This document shows, piece by piece, positions 43,550 through 53,655 of a DNA stretch of 64,000 nucleotides. The notes beneath the pieces were generated by a model. The model did not search any database and had not been told where the DNA came from. It saw only the letters and a list, made by a program, of their open reading frames with translations. Both the position numbers and the translations under genes were made by a program. Each line of letters begins with the position of its first letter. The stretch's first letter is position 1. This DNA comes from Bacillota bacterium (GTDB taxonomy: Bacteria; Bacillota; Clostridia; Acetivibrionales; DTU013): the NCBI GenBank assembly GCA_023433505.1, contig JAEZCO010000048.1, positions 62,001 through 126,000 on the forward strand, read 5' to 3'.

Positions 43550-44704
43550 ATGACACACAGGGAAAGAGTAAGACTTGCATTGAAGCATAAAGAGCCGGAC
43601 TTCCTGCCCATTGATCTGGGAGGGACCGAGCAGACCTCCATATGCAGGAGGTCATATATGGAGTTGATGGATTACCTGGGATTTAAGCTTGACACAGGAG
43701 TACAGATACAGAATATCGTTCAGCAGCTGCCGGTTTTGGACCGGAGGCTGCTTGAATGGGTGGGAGCCTGTGCCAGACCGCTTCTTCCCAACGTGCCCTC
43801 CTGCTGGAAGCTGGAGGTCAAGGAGGAAGGGGACTATTGGACCTTTGTGGATGAGTGGGGAGCAAAGCTCTTTGGCCCAAAAGACGGGTACTATTTTGAC
43901 TACAGGGAATTTCAGATGAAGGATTCCACATGGGAGGCTTTCCGTGCAATGAAATGGCCGGACCCCACGGATGAAGGCAGAGTAAAAGGATTGAAGGACA
44001 AGGCCAGGGAAATGTATAAAAACACGGAATATGCCCTGGTAGGTACATCGCTGTTTGGCGGGGGAATATTTGAGCATCCGGCAAGGTACCACGGAATGGA
44101 GGATTTCCTCATGCTTTGCGCCTGTGACACGGGGCTGGCGGACGCCATGATGGAAAAGGTGCTGGAGCTTTACCTGGAAGCCACCTCCAGGTATCTGAAG
44201 GAGGTCGGTGAGTATATCCAGGTTTTTGCCTATTGGGATGATATTACTACCCAGAGCGGTTCGATGATCAGTCCGGAGTTTTACAGGAAGTATGTAAAAC
44301 CCAAACAGAGAAGGCTTATTGACCTGATTAAAAGCAGGACGGATGCAAAAGTGTACCTTCACTGCTGCGGTGCATGCCGCGATTATATCGGGGATTTCAT
44401 TGAGATCGGTATCGATATATTAAATCCGGTTCAGGTGTCTGCCGATGGAATGGACGATACGAAAATGCTGAAGCGGGAATTCGGCAAGGATATGGTTTTT
44501 TGGGGCGGCGGAATCAATTCGCAGCATACATTGCCCCTGGGAACTCCCGGCCAGGTGAGGGAAGAGGTCAAGCGGAGAATCGACGACCTGGCTCCGGGCG
44601 GAGGCTTTATTTTCAATACAAGCCATAACATTCAGAATTTTGTGCCGCCGCAAAATATTGTTGCAATGTACGAAACCGTAAAGGAGTACGGCAAATACAG
44701 ATAG
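43550..44704 (+). CDS. UroD-like family protein (putative methyltransferase)
   Basis: A 384-residue UroD-superfamily protein of the MtaA/CmuA-like branch. It has H271-C-C273 in the zinc-type position and a late N-T-S-H359 in place of the third Cys, as in the gene at 5884. It is not true haem UroD. It is the third gene of the GH38-rhaM run, 20 bp after rhaM, and starts with ATG preceded by GGAGGAAGG. Its place inside a glycan operon suggests a role in methyl-sugar handling, which is inference; no corrinoid protein gene is present in the window. Confidence 0.8.
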   Translation: MTHRERVRLALKHKEPDFLPIDLGGTEQTSICRRSYMELMDYLGFKLDTGVQIQNIVQQLPVLDRRLLEWVGACARPLLPNVPSCWKLEVKEEGDYWTFVDEWGAKLFGPKDGYYFDYREFQMKDSTWEAFRAMKWPDPTDEGRVKGLKDKAREMYKNTEYALVGTSLFGGGIFEHPARYHGMEDFLMLCACDTGLADAMMEKVLELYLEATSRYLKEVGEYIQVFAYWDDITTQSGSMISPEFYRKYVKPKQRRLIDLIKSRTDAKVYLHCCGACRDYIGDFIEIGIDILNPVQVSADGMDDTKMLKREFGKDMVFWGGGINSQHTLPLGTPGQVREEVKRRIDDLAPGGGFIFNTSHNIQNFVPPQNIVAMYETVKEYGKYR

Positions 44705-44726
44705 AAGTCCCGGAGGTGTGAACGGC

Positions 44727-46346
44727 ATGAAATTTATTAACAATCCTATTTTACGCGGGTTTAATCCTGATCCCTCCATACTCCGTGTAAATGACGACTA
44801 TTATATCGCTACCTCTACTTTTGAATGGTTTCCGGGCGTACAGATACACCATTCCAGGGATTTGATCCATTATAAGCTGATAGCGCATCCTTTAAACCGG
44901 ATTTCACAGCTTGATATGAGAGGAAACCCCAATTCGGGGGGCGTATGGGCTCCATGCCTTTCCTACAGCGACGGCCTGTTTTATCTGGTCTATACCGATG
45001 TCAAAGCCTATGAAGGGATTTTTAAAGATACCTGTAATTATCTTGTTACGGCAAAGGACATACGGGGGGAGTGGTCGGAGCCTGTTTTTCTCAACAGCAG
45101 CGGCTTTGACCCTTCCCTTTTCCATGATGACGACGGGAGAAAGTGGCTGGCCGGAATGACCTGGGATCATCGGAAGGGGCGGAATCCTTTTGGCGGTATC
45201 CTCCTCCAGGAATATTCCGAGGAAAAGAAAGAGCTTGTAGGATGCCCTGTGAATATTTTTAATGGAACCGGTCTGGGGTTGACCGAAGGGCCCCATATCT
45301 TCAAAAGGAATGGCTATTATTATCTCGTGACTGCCGAAGGCGGCACGGAATTTTCACATGCCGTGACAATGGCCAGGTCCAAATCGCTGTCAGGCCCTTA
45401 TGAAGTTGATCCAGAGAACCCTGTTTTGACTTCCAAGGATGATTTCACTCTTGAACTGAAAAGCTCCGGACATGCGGATATCGTCCAGACGCAGAACGGA
45501 GATTGGTATATGGTGCATCTTTGCAGGAGACCCCTGCCTTCGAAAGGAAGAAGCGTCCTTGGAAGAGAGACTTCCATCCAGAAAATGCAATGGACCCAGG
45601 ACAACTGGCTAAGGCTTGAAGCAGGCGGCAACAAACCTCAGATGCGAGTGCCTGCGCCTGGGCTACCCGAATATTTTCATGAAGAAGAGCCCGCCAGAGA
45701 CGATTTTGATTCGGAAACAATCAATATCCATTTTCAAACGCTCAGGGTACCGTTGTCAGAGGACTCATTTTCACTCAGGGAAAGACCGGGATATCTGCGA
45801 TTAAAGGGAAGAGAGTCACTGATCTCATTACACAACCAGAGCATGGTAGCAAGGCGTCAGCAGGCTTTTTGCTATACTGCGTCAACCTGCGTGGAATTTG
45901 AACCGGACACTTTCAAGCAGATGGCCGGATTACTATGTTTCTATGATACGAATAACTTTTATTATCTTTATATTTCAAAAGACGATGAATCGGGTAAGAG
46001 CATCGGCATTCTTAAGTGTGACAACGGAAGCTTTGAATATCCCTTGGACTCAGGAGCTTCTATCGCAGGCATTCATAGAGTTTATCTGAGGGTTGAAGTA
46101 AATTATGAGCGGCTTCAATTTTTTTACTCCGTAGATGAAAGAAAATGGGATAAGCTTGGGCCGATTTTCGACGCCAGCATTTTGTCGGACGAATACTGCG
46201 GAGGCAGCGGGCAGATTCACTTTACGGGAGCCTTTGTCGGGATCTGCTGCCAGGACCTGTCCGGAGGGAGAAAACCAGCGGACTTCGACTGGTTTGAATA
46301 CCAGGAAGAACCGGAAAACCTTCAGCCATTGCCGAAAGATGCATAA
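44727..46346 (+). CDS. GH43 beta-xylosidase/alpha-arabinofuranosidase
   Basis: A 539-residue GH43 enzyme with five-bladed propeller motifs FNPDPSILR (catalytic base D15), SSGFDPSLF (D128) and LTEGPHIF (general acid E187), followed by a beta-sandwich C-terminal domain (about 320-530). It hydrolyses xylosides or arabinosides. No signal peptide, so it is cytoplasmic. I chose ATG 44727: GGAGG lies 10 bp upstream, whereas the GTG at 44718 would be only 1 bp from it. It is the last gene of the first glycan operon. Confidence 0.93.
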   Translation: MKFINNPILRGFNPDPSILRVNDDYYIATSTFEWFPGVQIHHSRDLIHYKLIAHPLNRISQLDMRGNPNSGGVWAPCLSYSDGLFYLVYTDVKAYEGIFKDTCNYLVTAKDIRGEWSEPVFLNSSGFDPSLFHDDDGRKWLAGMTWDHRKGRNPFGGILLQEYSEEKKELVGCPVNIFNGTGLGLTEGPHIFKRNGYYYLVTAEGGTEFSHAVTMARSKSLSGPYEVDPENPVLTSKDDFTLELKSSGHADIVQTQNGDWYMVHLCRRPLPSKGRSVLGRETSIQKMQWTQDNWLRLEAGGNKPQMRVPAPGLPEYFHEEEPARDDFDSETINIHFQTLRVPLSEDSFSLRERPGYLRLKGRESLISLHNQSMVARRQQAFCYTASTCVEFEPDTFKQMAGLLCFYDTNNFYYLYISKDDESGKSIGILKCDNGSFEYPLDSGASIAGIHRVYLRVEVNYERLQFFYSVDERKWDKLGPIFDASILSDEYCGGSGQIHFTGAFVGICCQDLSGGRKPADFDWFEYQEEPENLQPLPKDA

Positions 46347-46381
46347 TATTTGTAAGCCGACCCAATATAACCCAAAGGTGT

Positions 46382-48115
46382 TTAGAAAACATGTTTGGGA
46401 ATAGTAACCTGCATACAGGTACCTTTATTGTATTCACTTTCGATAGAAAGACCAAAGTCTGCTCCAAAAATGAGTTTTATGCGTTCATCAACATTTTTTA
46501 GTCCATAACCGGCGGTAGGTTTTGCAAGTAAATTATCCAGAAGCTGAGGGGCGATACCGGGTCCATTGTCGCAAATGCGGAATTTAATGATGTCTTCATA
46601 GACGTTTGCGGAAATTTCCAGTAAGCCTCTGCCTTCAGCTTTACGATTAATGCCATGCTTAACCGCATTTTCTACTATAGGCTGGAGAATCAGATTGATC
46701 ATTCCATAAGCATATACTTCATCGTCAATACTGTAGATAACATCAAAGCGATGACTGCTTGTTGTTAATACAATGTCCAGGTAGGATTTCATATTTTCCA
46801 CTTCATCCCGTACGGATATAATATTATCTCCTCTATTCAAAGCGGTACGATAAAACCTGGTCAGACTTGTAACCATGCGGCTGATCTCTTGATCCTGGCT
46901 TTTCAGCGCTTTCCAATTGATAAAGGAGAGGGTATTATATAAAAAATGGGGTGTGATCTGAGATTTCAAAGCTTTGAGCTCGGCTTCCTTTTGAGCGATT
47001 TTATTTATATATACTTCATTGATCAGCCCGTTTATACGGTGCAGCATATTGCCGAAACGATTGGTAAGCTCGCCGATTTCATCCTTGGATTTACTCTGCA
47101 CATGAAGTTCAAGCTCCCCGCCTTCGGCACGTTTCATCCAGCTGTTGAGCATATAGATTCTTTTTATCATTGATCTGGCAAATACTGCAATAATAAAGAT
47201 CAGGAAAAGGACACAAACACCTGCCACAATCAAGGTAGCTCTGAAAATGCTTCCGGAATTTTGTACGATCGTCTTATTGGGCACAAGACAATATAGCAGC
47301 CATTCGGTTTTTGGGATTTTCGTTTTAATTAGCAGCATGGAAGTGCCATCAATTTCTGTATTGCCTTCCGGACTTTTTAGAATATCGGAGAGGAGTGCTT
47401 CTGTTTTTGTATCCATGTTTTGGTTGGAATATATGGGTTTTCCCATGGAATCCACCAGGAAAACCCATTGCTCTTTCGTTGAGTCCGGCATGGTTTCAAA
47501 GAGATTGAGATTATTGATACGGATATAGAGAATATTTTCCTCGCCAACCTTTATCGAAGAATTGTTTAAATTGCTGGATGAAATAATCTCAGGAAACCGT
47601 CCAGCCAGGAATAATTGGTTGTTTTCATGATACCACGCAATGCCTTTTGTTTCTTTCAGTGATTTATACCAGCTTTTATCCGCAATGCGTTCGATTTTAT
47701 TGATATATTCACCGTACTCAGGCAGGTTGCTTTTTGTATAAATGGTAAGCTGCTGGGTAGTTTTATTCAGGTTTAAAAGCATGTTCAAATAAGGATTAAG
47801 GAAATTATTCAAGTCGATATAGAGATTGTTCAGATCAATATATTGGTTGGAGAGGATACGCTGGATGGTATTATTGTATAATATCAACCTCGCCATCGTT
47901 TCATAATGGTCCATATTGGACTGAATGCTTTCCGAATAGACATCAACATTTCGTTGAAAGCTTTTTTCAGCTTGTTCGTTCAAGAAGCTTTTCGATTGAT
48001 AATAGGAATAGGTTCCTAAAAAAAGAATGGGAATAATGCTTATAACCAGATAGGAAAGGATTAACTTCTGCCGAAACCGCAAATTATCTACAAAGTGGCG
48101 TATCCAGGTAATCAT
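46382..48115 (-). CDS. YesM-type sensor histidine kinase (second system)
   Basis: A 577-residue sensor with TM helices near 18-38 and 290-312, an extracellular domain, HAMP, and a kinase domain with phospho-acceptor H390 in SQITPHFLYNT. It also has LILQPIVENAVKHG and CDNGPGIA. Its ATG overlaps the end of the response regulator gene by 4 bp (ATGA), so the order on the minus strand is regulator then kinase. It lies divergent from its probable target, the second ABC importer. Confidence 0.92.
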   Translation of the reverse strand: MITWIRHFVDNLRFRQKLILSYLVISIIPILFLGTYSYYQSKSFLNEQAEKSFQRNVDVYSESIQSNMDHYETMARLILYNNTIQRILSNQYIDLNNLYIDLNNFLNPYLNMLLNLNKTTQQLTIYTKSNLPEYGEYINKIERIADKSWYKSLKETKGIAWYHENNQLFLAGRFPEIISSSNLNNSSIKVGEENILYIRINNLNLFETMPDSTKEQWVFLVDSMGKPIYSNQNMDTKTEALLSDILKSPEGNTEIDGTSMLLIKTKIPKTEWLLYCLVPNKTIVQNSGSIFRATLIVAGVCVLFLIFIIAVFARSMIKRIYMLNSWMKRAEGGELELHVQSKSKDEIGELTNRFGNMLHRINGLINEVYINKIAQKEAELKALKSQITPHFLYNTLSFINWKALKSQDQEISRMVTSLTRFYRTALNRGDNIISVRDEVENMKSYLDIVLTTSSHRFDVIYSIDDEVYAYGMINLILQPIVENAVKHGINRKAEGRGLLEISANVYEDIIKFRICDNGPGIAPQLLDNLLAKPTAGYGLKNVDERIKLIFGADFGLSIESEYNKGTCMQVTIPKHVF

Positions 48116-49692
48116 ATGCGTCTTCCTTCTCTAACCTGTGTAGGTGTTTTACCATAATAGTTCTTAAATAGCGTGCAGAAATAAGGAAAATTCGAATATC
48201 CGACATCGCTGCTGATTTCGATGATTTTGCGGTTAGTCTCCTTTAGCAGTTGATTTGCTTTTTCCAGCCGATGGATTGTTAAATACTTAATGATACTGAC
48301 ACCGGTCTGCTTGGAGAATAGATGGCTTAAATAACTCGGCGTTAAATACACGCGTTCTGCAATGAATTCTACGGATAAATCGGTTTGGTATTCCCGCTCT
48401 ATTATTTGAATGACATCTTCGATAACCTTCGTCATTGAGGCTGTGTGGGAAGCAGGCTCAATAAGTGACGCATATTCTTCAAAAATCCCAGTCATCACTT
48501 GGCGCAAATCCTTCAGCAAGGTTGTTTTATAAATGGTTTCCAGGCTATTTTGAAAAAATGCCAAATCTTTTTTCTGCATTTTATTGAAAATAAAACGTAC
48601 GATTTCAGAACTTATATATTTTACGTATAGAGCGGAAAAGCGATTGTTATTCTTTAGATTATCAAACAATTGTTCAAAGCGGTCATGCACAATCCCGATT
48701 TCCTTTTGTTCAAGGTGACTCGAAATATCTGCAATGATTCGGTCGAGATATTCCGAGGTGTCATAATCCTGCGAGGGCGCATTGGTGAAAAGTATGGTAC
48801 CTTCTTCAAAAAAGAATCTACTCTCTAAAATCGTCTCTATTCTCTGATACTCGCTTCGCATCTTTTCCGTATCATAGAACAAGTCGCTGAAAACAATATA
48901 AATCTCAATATTAAAGCTCTCCTTGAACCATTGAAGCAAATTTTTCCCTAATTGTGTGAAGTACTCGATAGAATCTTCTGTTTGCACGGCGATCAATACC
49001 AAATTTTGATATTCGTTCAGGTTAATAATAGAACAATTGCCATTAACCAAATCACTTAAGTTTCTTTCAAAATCTGCGTCCAAAGAGTCAAAGAAACGCT
49101 TTCTCGTATCCAGCATCATGATTCGGTAACAATGCTCTCCTTCGATATATTGGGTAGACAGGATGCCATTCAACTGCTCGAAGGTGTGACGAAAATCATT
49201 TACGGTCAATAATTCCGAAGCACTGTTTAATAAATCGGACAGGATCCGATGCTTCTCCCATTGGATTCCTTTGCGATAGACTTCTTTCAAATGAATCTGC
49301 TGTTCCAGGTCCTTCTGTTCATCCTTGCACATTTGAATCACACCGGATAAGACCCTTAAAAAATCGTGGACCTCCACAGGTTTAAGAATATACTGTACGG
49401 CTTTAAGATCAATTGCCTTTTGGGCATATTCAAACTCGCCATAGGCGCTGAAAAAGATAATTTTGGCGGGTAATTGCAGTTCTCTTACATGGGTGGCCAG
49501 TTGAAGCCCATCCATTTCTCCCATTCTTATATCCGTAAAAAGAATGTCAACCGGGTGGTTTTTTAGATAATCAAGCGCTGCTTCCCCGCTCTCAGCCTCA
49601 ATAACTTCCAGGTCAAGGCTGTATTTATCGATCAGGAATTTGACTCCATCCCGTTCGAATCTTTCATCATCGGCTATAAGTATTTTAAACAT
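48112..49692 (-). CDS. YesN-type response regulator with AraC HTH (second system)
   Basis: A 526-residue regulator with receiver domain (phospho-acceptor D54 in LFTDIRMGEMDG), a middle domain and a C-terminal AraC double HTH (LTPSYLSHLFSKQTG, ISSDVGYSNFPYFCTLFKNYYG). Start at ATG 49692 has GAGG 8 bp upstream; a GTG at 49701 lies directly against that site and is unlikely. It probably activates the permease operon starting at 49992, which is divergent. Confidence 0.92.
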   Translation of the reverse strand: MFKILIADDERFERDGVKFLIDKYSLDLEVIEAESGEAALDYLKNHPVDILFTDIRMGEMDGLQLATHVRELQLPAKIIFFSAYGEFEYAQKAIDLKAVQYILKPVEVHDFLRVLSGVIQMCKDEQKDLEQQIHLKEVYRKGIQWEKHRILSDLLNSASELLTVNDFRHTFEQLNGILSTQYIEGEHCYRIMMLDTRKRFFDSLDADFERNLSDLVNGNCSIINLNEYQNLVLIAVQTEDSIEYFTQLGKNLLQWFKESFNIEIYIVFSDLFYDTEKMRSEYQRIETILESRFFFEEGTILFTNAPSQDYDTSEYLDRIIADISSHLEQKEIGIVHDRFEQLFDNLKNNNRFSALYVKYISSEIVRFIFNKMQKKDLAFFQNSLETIYKTTLLKDLRQVMTGIFEEYASLIEPASHTASMTKVIEDVIQIIEREYQTDLSVEFIAERVYLTPSYLSHLFSKQTGVSIIKYLTIHRLEKANQLLKETNRKIIEISSDVGYSNFPYFCTLFKNYYGKTPTQVREGRRI

Positions 49693-49913
49693 GTAAAGCA
49701 CCTCGACTTAAAAGTACAATAATAGTGTGAAAGGATTTATTTTACTATTTTTTAAAGTATTCAAATTTATTATGCTGCTAAAGCGAAATTATACCATCTT
49801 TCCTTGAGCTTCTCAAGTCATATCCGGTGGAAATTTTTAGTACTTAAGACGCCATAGTTCTGGGTTTTGAATAACATCGTAAAAAAGTGAAGCTTTTCAA
49901 AGATATATGAAGA

Positions 49914-49941
49914 TTACAGTGCCAAATGGGTGTGCTAAAAT
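49914..49941 (+). promoter_or_regulatory. candidate promoter of the second ABC operon
   Basis: TTACAG (49914-49919), 16 bp, TAAAAT (49936-49941). The 42-bp element of the first locus is not found here, so the two regulators probably recognise different sites. The rest of the 49702-49991 gap shows A/T-rich sequence without a clear repeat. Confidence 0.4.
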
Positions 49942-49991
49942 TATTTTGAAAGGGAATCCTACACAATAAACCGCTAGAGAGAAGGGGGAGT

Positions 49992-50948
49992 ATGTTCGGA
50001 ACTGCATCCACAGATGCGCATCCTGTAAAACGGACCAGGGCAAGTGAACGCTTCAGGCAATTTAAAAAATATCGCGTATTACTTCTTTTCCTTGTTCCGG
50101 GATTTATCTTTTTATTGATTTTTAATTATATTCCGATGTATGGTTTGATTATAGCATTTAAGGAGTACAAAATAAAGCTGGGTATTTTGGGGAGTCCCTG
50201 GGCGGGACTGAAATATTTCAACAAAGTATTTTTAGACCCCCACTTCTATGTTGTATTAAAGAATACATTAATTATCAGCTTTTACAAACTGCTCTTCGGC
50301 TTTCCGGTCCCTGTAATTTTTGCTATTCTGCTGAATGAGATAGGGAATGTAAAGTTCAAAAAATGGGTTCAGACCATTTCCTATATGCCATACTTTATGT
50401 CATGGATTATACTGTCGGGTATCTTTATTTTATTTTTTTCAGTGGAAGGTCCGGTAAATGCCATTGTGAAAGCCTTTGGGAATATGCCGGTCATCTTTAT
50501 GGCAGACGATCGCTATTTTCGTATGATTCTTGTGATCACAGCGATTTTCCAAAGCTTTGGATGGAATTCTGTCATATATATGGCTGCAATATCCGGTATT
50601 GATCCTCAGATGCAGGAAGCGGCATATATGGATGGCGCAGGGCGTTTCAGGAGAATCATCCATACGACGGTTCCCACGCTGGTACCGGTAATGTCCATCA
50701 TGCTGATTTTATCCATGGGTACGATTCTTGATGCCGGGTTTGACCAAATCTTCAATATGTATAATGCGCAGGTTTATAATGTAGCGGATATCATTGATAC
50801 TTATGTTTATAGAATCGGGTTAATCAATGCGAATTACAGCTACTCAGCTGCAGTGGGGCTGTTTAAATCAGTTGTAGCACTCATACTTGTACTCAGTGTG
50901 AATCGGGTTGTTAAAAAAATCGGAGGTAATGACCACGCATTATGGTAA
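49992..50948 (+). CDS. ABC transporter permease, LplB type (second importer)
   Basis: A 318-residue six-TM permease with the EAA loop MQEAAYMDGAGRFRRI and the family's VGLFKSVVALILV end. It is the first gene of the second importer operon, followed 19 bp later by its partner. The GAAGGGGGAGT ribosome binding site lies upstream of ATG 49992. The gene order (permeases, then binding protein) is the reverse of the first locus. Confidence 0.92.
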   Translation: MFGTASTDAHPVKRTRASERFRQFKKYRVLLLFLVPGFIFLLIFNYIPMYGLIIAFKEYKIKLGILGSPWAGLKYFNKVFLDPHFYVVLKNTLIISFYKLLFGFPVPVIFAILLNEIGNVKFKKWVQTISYMPYFMSWIILSGIFILFFSVEGPVNAIVKAFGNMPVIFMADDRYFRMILVITAIFQSFGWNSVIYMAAISGIDPQMQEAAYMDGAGRFRRIIHTTVPTLVPVMSIMLILSMGTILDAGFDQIFNMYNAQVYNVADIIDTYVYRIGLINANYSYSAAVGLFKSVVALILVLSVNRVVKKIGGNDHALW

Positions 50949-50967
50949 AGCCGGAGGAGAGTAAGGA

Positions 50968-51852
50968 ATGATTTATCATAAAACACTATCGGAAAAAGTC
51001 ATAGATGTCATAATCTATGGGGGCATGATAATTCTAATGCTGGCAACCCTATACCCCTTCTGGAGTCAGGCCGTAATTTCTTTGGAAGATGGAGCTTCTG
51101 CATATACAACAGGTTTTGTGCTCTTTCCGCACAAGATATCCTTGGGAGCGTACAAACTTGCTATTCAATATTCGCTTCTTTGGACCGGGTATTTGAACAC
51201 GATTATACGAACGGTAGCAGGTGTGGCCTTGATTATTGTTTTTACAGCGCTGACAGCCTACCCGCTGTCTAAAAAAGAATTGCCGTTTAATCGGGCTTTT
51301 ACCGGAATTTTATTATTTACTATGCTATTTAGCGGCGGACTGATTCCAAATTATTTACTGATTCGAAATTTAGGTTTGATTAATTCTATAGGGTCTCTTG
51401 TGCTGCCGGGTATGATCAGTGCTTACAATGTGTTGATTATGCGTAATTTTTTCAAATCCGTGCCGGATAGCCTGGAAGAAGCTGCGAGAATAGATGGCGC
51501 CGGATATGTCCGGATCTTTGTAAGTATCGTCCTTCCGCTTTCTGTACCTGTACTTGCGACAATAGCCTTATGGGTTGGAGTCGGACACTGGAATGCCTGG
51601 TTTGATTGTCTGATTTATATCAATGACAGTAAAAAGCAGGTGTTGCAGGTAATTTTGAGAAAGATCATCATTGATACCACATCCAGCGATGTTAGTGCTA
51701 TGATGTTGAAAATGAACAATCGTACCGATTATACGGGAAGACAGTTGCAATCTGCCGTTATCATGCTTTCAATTGTCCCCATGGTTGCGGTTTACCCCTT
51801 TTTGCAAAAATATTTTGTCAAAGGGATTATGATTGGTGCTATTAAAGGCTAA
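50968..51852 (+). CDS. ABC transporter permease, YtcP/CUT1 type (second importer)
   Basis: A 294-residue permease with six TM helices, the PDSLEEAARIDGAGYVRIF EAA loop, and the C-terminus PFLQKYFVKGIMIGAIKG. It pairs with the upstream LplB-type subunit. GGAGGAGAG precedes ATG 50968. No ATPase gene is nearby. Confidence 0.92.
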   Translation: MIYHKTLSEKVIDVIIYGGMIILMLATLYPFWSQAVISLEDGASAYTTGFVLFPHKISLGAYKLAIQYSLLWTGYLNTIIRTVAGVALIIVFTALTAYPLSKKELPFNRAFTGILLFTMLFSGGLIPNYLLIRNLGLINSIGSLVLPGMISAYNVLIMRNFFKSVPDSLEEAARIDGAGYVRIFVSIVLPLSVPVLATIALWVGVGHWNAWFDCLIYINDSKKQVLQVILRKIIIDTTSSDVSAMMLKMNNRTDYTGRQLQSAVIMLSIVPMVAVYPFLQKYFVKGIMIGAIKG

Positions 51853-51893
51853 GTGCCTTTACATAGATAATAGGTAAAAAAGGAGGAGTTTTT

Positions 51894-53525
51894 ATGAGGA
51901 AAAGTATCAAATTGGTTTCAATGTTGCTCATCATTGCCATGTTGAGTGTAATGGCGGCAGCATGCGGTGCTGCAGGCGGTGAAAAGACAGCACAGACAAG
52001 CGGGGTGAATAACTCAGCAAATCCAGACACAAACACAACATCAGCTTCAGGGGAAAAAATGACTCTGCTTGTATGGGATTTCGACGGAGAAAAAGTAAAT
52101 CCTGACGGGTATGCAATGAATGCCATTCGAGAGAGGCTTGGAGTGGATTTAAGCATAATCGAATGCACCAATGATCCCGCTGCCATCAAAGAAAAGCTGC
52201 TGCTTCAAATATCGTCGGGAGATATCCCTGATTGGTGGAAAGAAATTCCGTTCGATGATTGCAATAAATTTGCAGATCAGGGTGTAGCCGCAGAAATACC
52301 GCTTGATATGCTTCAAAAATATGCTCCCAACTATTTGAAATGGATGGAAAAAAACCTGGGACCCGACCCCATGCATTATGTTCGGAATGCTGATGGCAAA
52401 ATCTACAATTTGCCTGTGCTCTGGACGCTCGCTTCTACATCGGAAGTATTTGGCTTCCGTAAAGATTGGCTTACCAAGGTTGGGATTGCCAAAACGCCTG
52501 AAACCATTGATGAGATGGAAGCGGCATTGACAAAATTCCGGAATGGAGACCCCGACGGCAATGGTAAGAAGGATACATATGGCATAACCGGCATATCGGC
52601 AGCCATTACAAACATATTCTCGCCGGTTTTCGGTGCATATGGCGTTTATCCGGGCGCAACCATTGACGTAAACGGAAAGGCTGTGCGCGGCGAAGTAGAG
52701 CCCGGCACCAGAGATGCCCTTGCAACGCTGAATAAATGGTATAAAAGCGAGTTGATTGATCCGGAATTCTTTATAAATAAACAAAATAACGTGGATGACA
52801 AGGTGATTTCAAGTAAAGTAGGCGCCGTACAAAGATCCTGGTGGGAGTTTATTCAACCGGAAGCATTCTTCTCCGGCATGTATTACTCCAAGCTGCGTGA
52901 AAAAATACCTGATGCGGACTGGGCATTAAGCAGCGGACCAAAGGGGCCGGGCGGCAGCTTTGGAATTACTCAAGGGAATCCTATGTTAGGTACGGGTATA
53001 CAATTTGGCATACAGTTGGAAAAAGATCCTGAAAAGATGGCAAAATACCTGGAAATGTTTGATTTGACTTGCTTTGATCTAGAGCTCTATACGAAAATAC
53101 ATTATGGAGAAGAGGGTAAGACTTATAAGAAGGGGGACGACGGTACCTATTCATTCCTGCCTCCATATGACAAAGAAGAGGAGCGCGTTAAATTTGGAAT
53201 CGGACCCTGGTACCATGCACCAGCCAGCTTTAATGATTATGATTTCCAGGCGCCTTTCATGACTCGCGGCGATTTGATGCCGGTAAAGGAAGCAGCTGCA
53301 AGTCTGGGAACAGGGAAATATGATTTCATGGCGCCGTTCACAAAACCGGTATATACCGAATATAAAGACGCACTGGATCAATTGACCATTAAAAACTTTA
53401 TTGAATTTATTACAGGAAAACGACCTCTTAGTGAGTTCGACAGCTTTGTTGCCGAGTGGAAAAAAGCAGGCGGCGATAAAGTATTGGAAGAGGCTCAGGC
53501 CAAATTAGATCAATTGAATAAATAA
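51894..53525 (+). CDS. ABC sugar transporter substrate-binding lipoprotein (second importer)
   Basis: A 543-residue extracellular binding protein with a lipoprotein signal peptide and lipid-anchoring C24 (AAAC), followed by a flexible Thr/Asn/Ser-rich linker and the LplA-like two-lobe fold (GDIPDWWKEIPFDDC, FRKDWLTKVGIAKTPETIDEME). GGAGGAG precedes ATG 51894. It is about as long as the first binding protein (566 residues) but diverged in its binding lobes, so the two importers probably carry different oligosaccharides. Confidence 0.92.
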   Translation: MRKSIKLVSMLLIIAMLSVMAAACGAAGGEKTAQTSGVNNSANPDTNTTSASGEKMTLLVWDFDGEKVNPDGYAMNAIRERLGVDLSIIECTNDPAAIKEKLLLQISSGDIPDWWKEIPFDDCNKFADQGVAAEIPLDMLQKYAPNYLKWMEKNLGPDPMHYVRNADGKIYNLPVLWTLASTSEVFGFRKDWLTKVGIAKTPETIDEMEAALTKFRNGDPDGNGKKDTYGITGISAAITNIFSPVFGAYGVYPGATIDVNGKAVRGEVEPGTRDALATLNKWYKSELIDPEFFINKQNNVDDKVISSKVGAVQRSWWEFIQPEAFFSGMYYSKLREKIPDADWALSSGPKGPGGSFGITQGNPMLGTGIQFGIQLEKDPEKMAKYLEMFDLTCFDLELYTKIHYGEEGKTYKKGDDGTYSFLPPYDKEEERVKFGIGPWYHAPASFNDYDFQAPFMTRGDLMPVKEAAASLGTGKYDFMAPFTKPVYTEYKDALDQLTIKNFIEFITGKRPLSEFDSFVAEWKKAGGDKVLEEAQAKLDQLNK

Positions 53526-53542
53526 TGAAACAGCAGTAAGGG

Positions 53543-53604
53543 GCGGATTTGGAACGGTTAGCATATTCGGAGATATATTTCGGTATTGCCCGTTTCAAAT
53601 CCGC
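53543..53604 (+). terminator. hairpin between binding-protein and GH29-like genes
   Basis: GCGGATTTGGAACGG (53543-53557) pairs with CCGTTTCAAATCCGC (53590-53604) through 14 pairs and one G-T pair. No T-run follows. It resembles the hairpin after the first binding-protein gene in position and role. Confidence 0.65.
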
Positions 53605-53655
53605 ACTTGTTCTATAGAGCTGGTTCGGGTTCAAAAAGGAGATGACGAATAGGCT

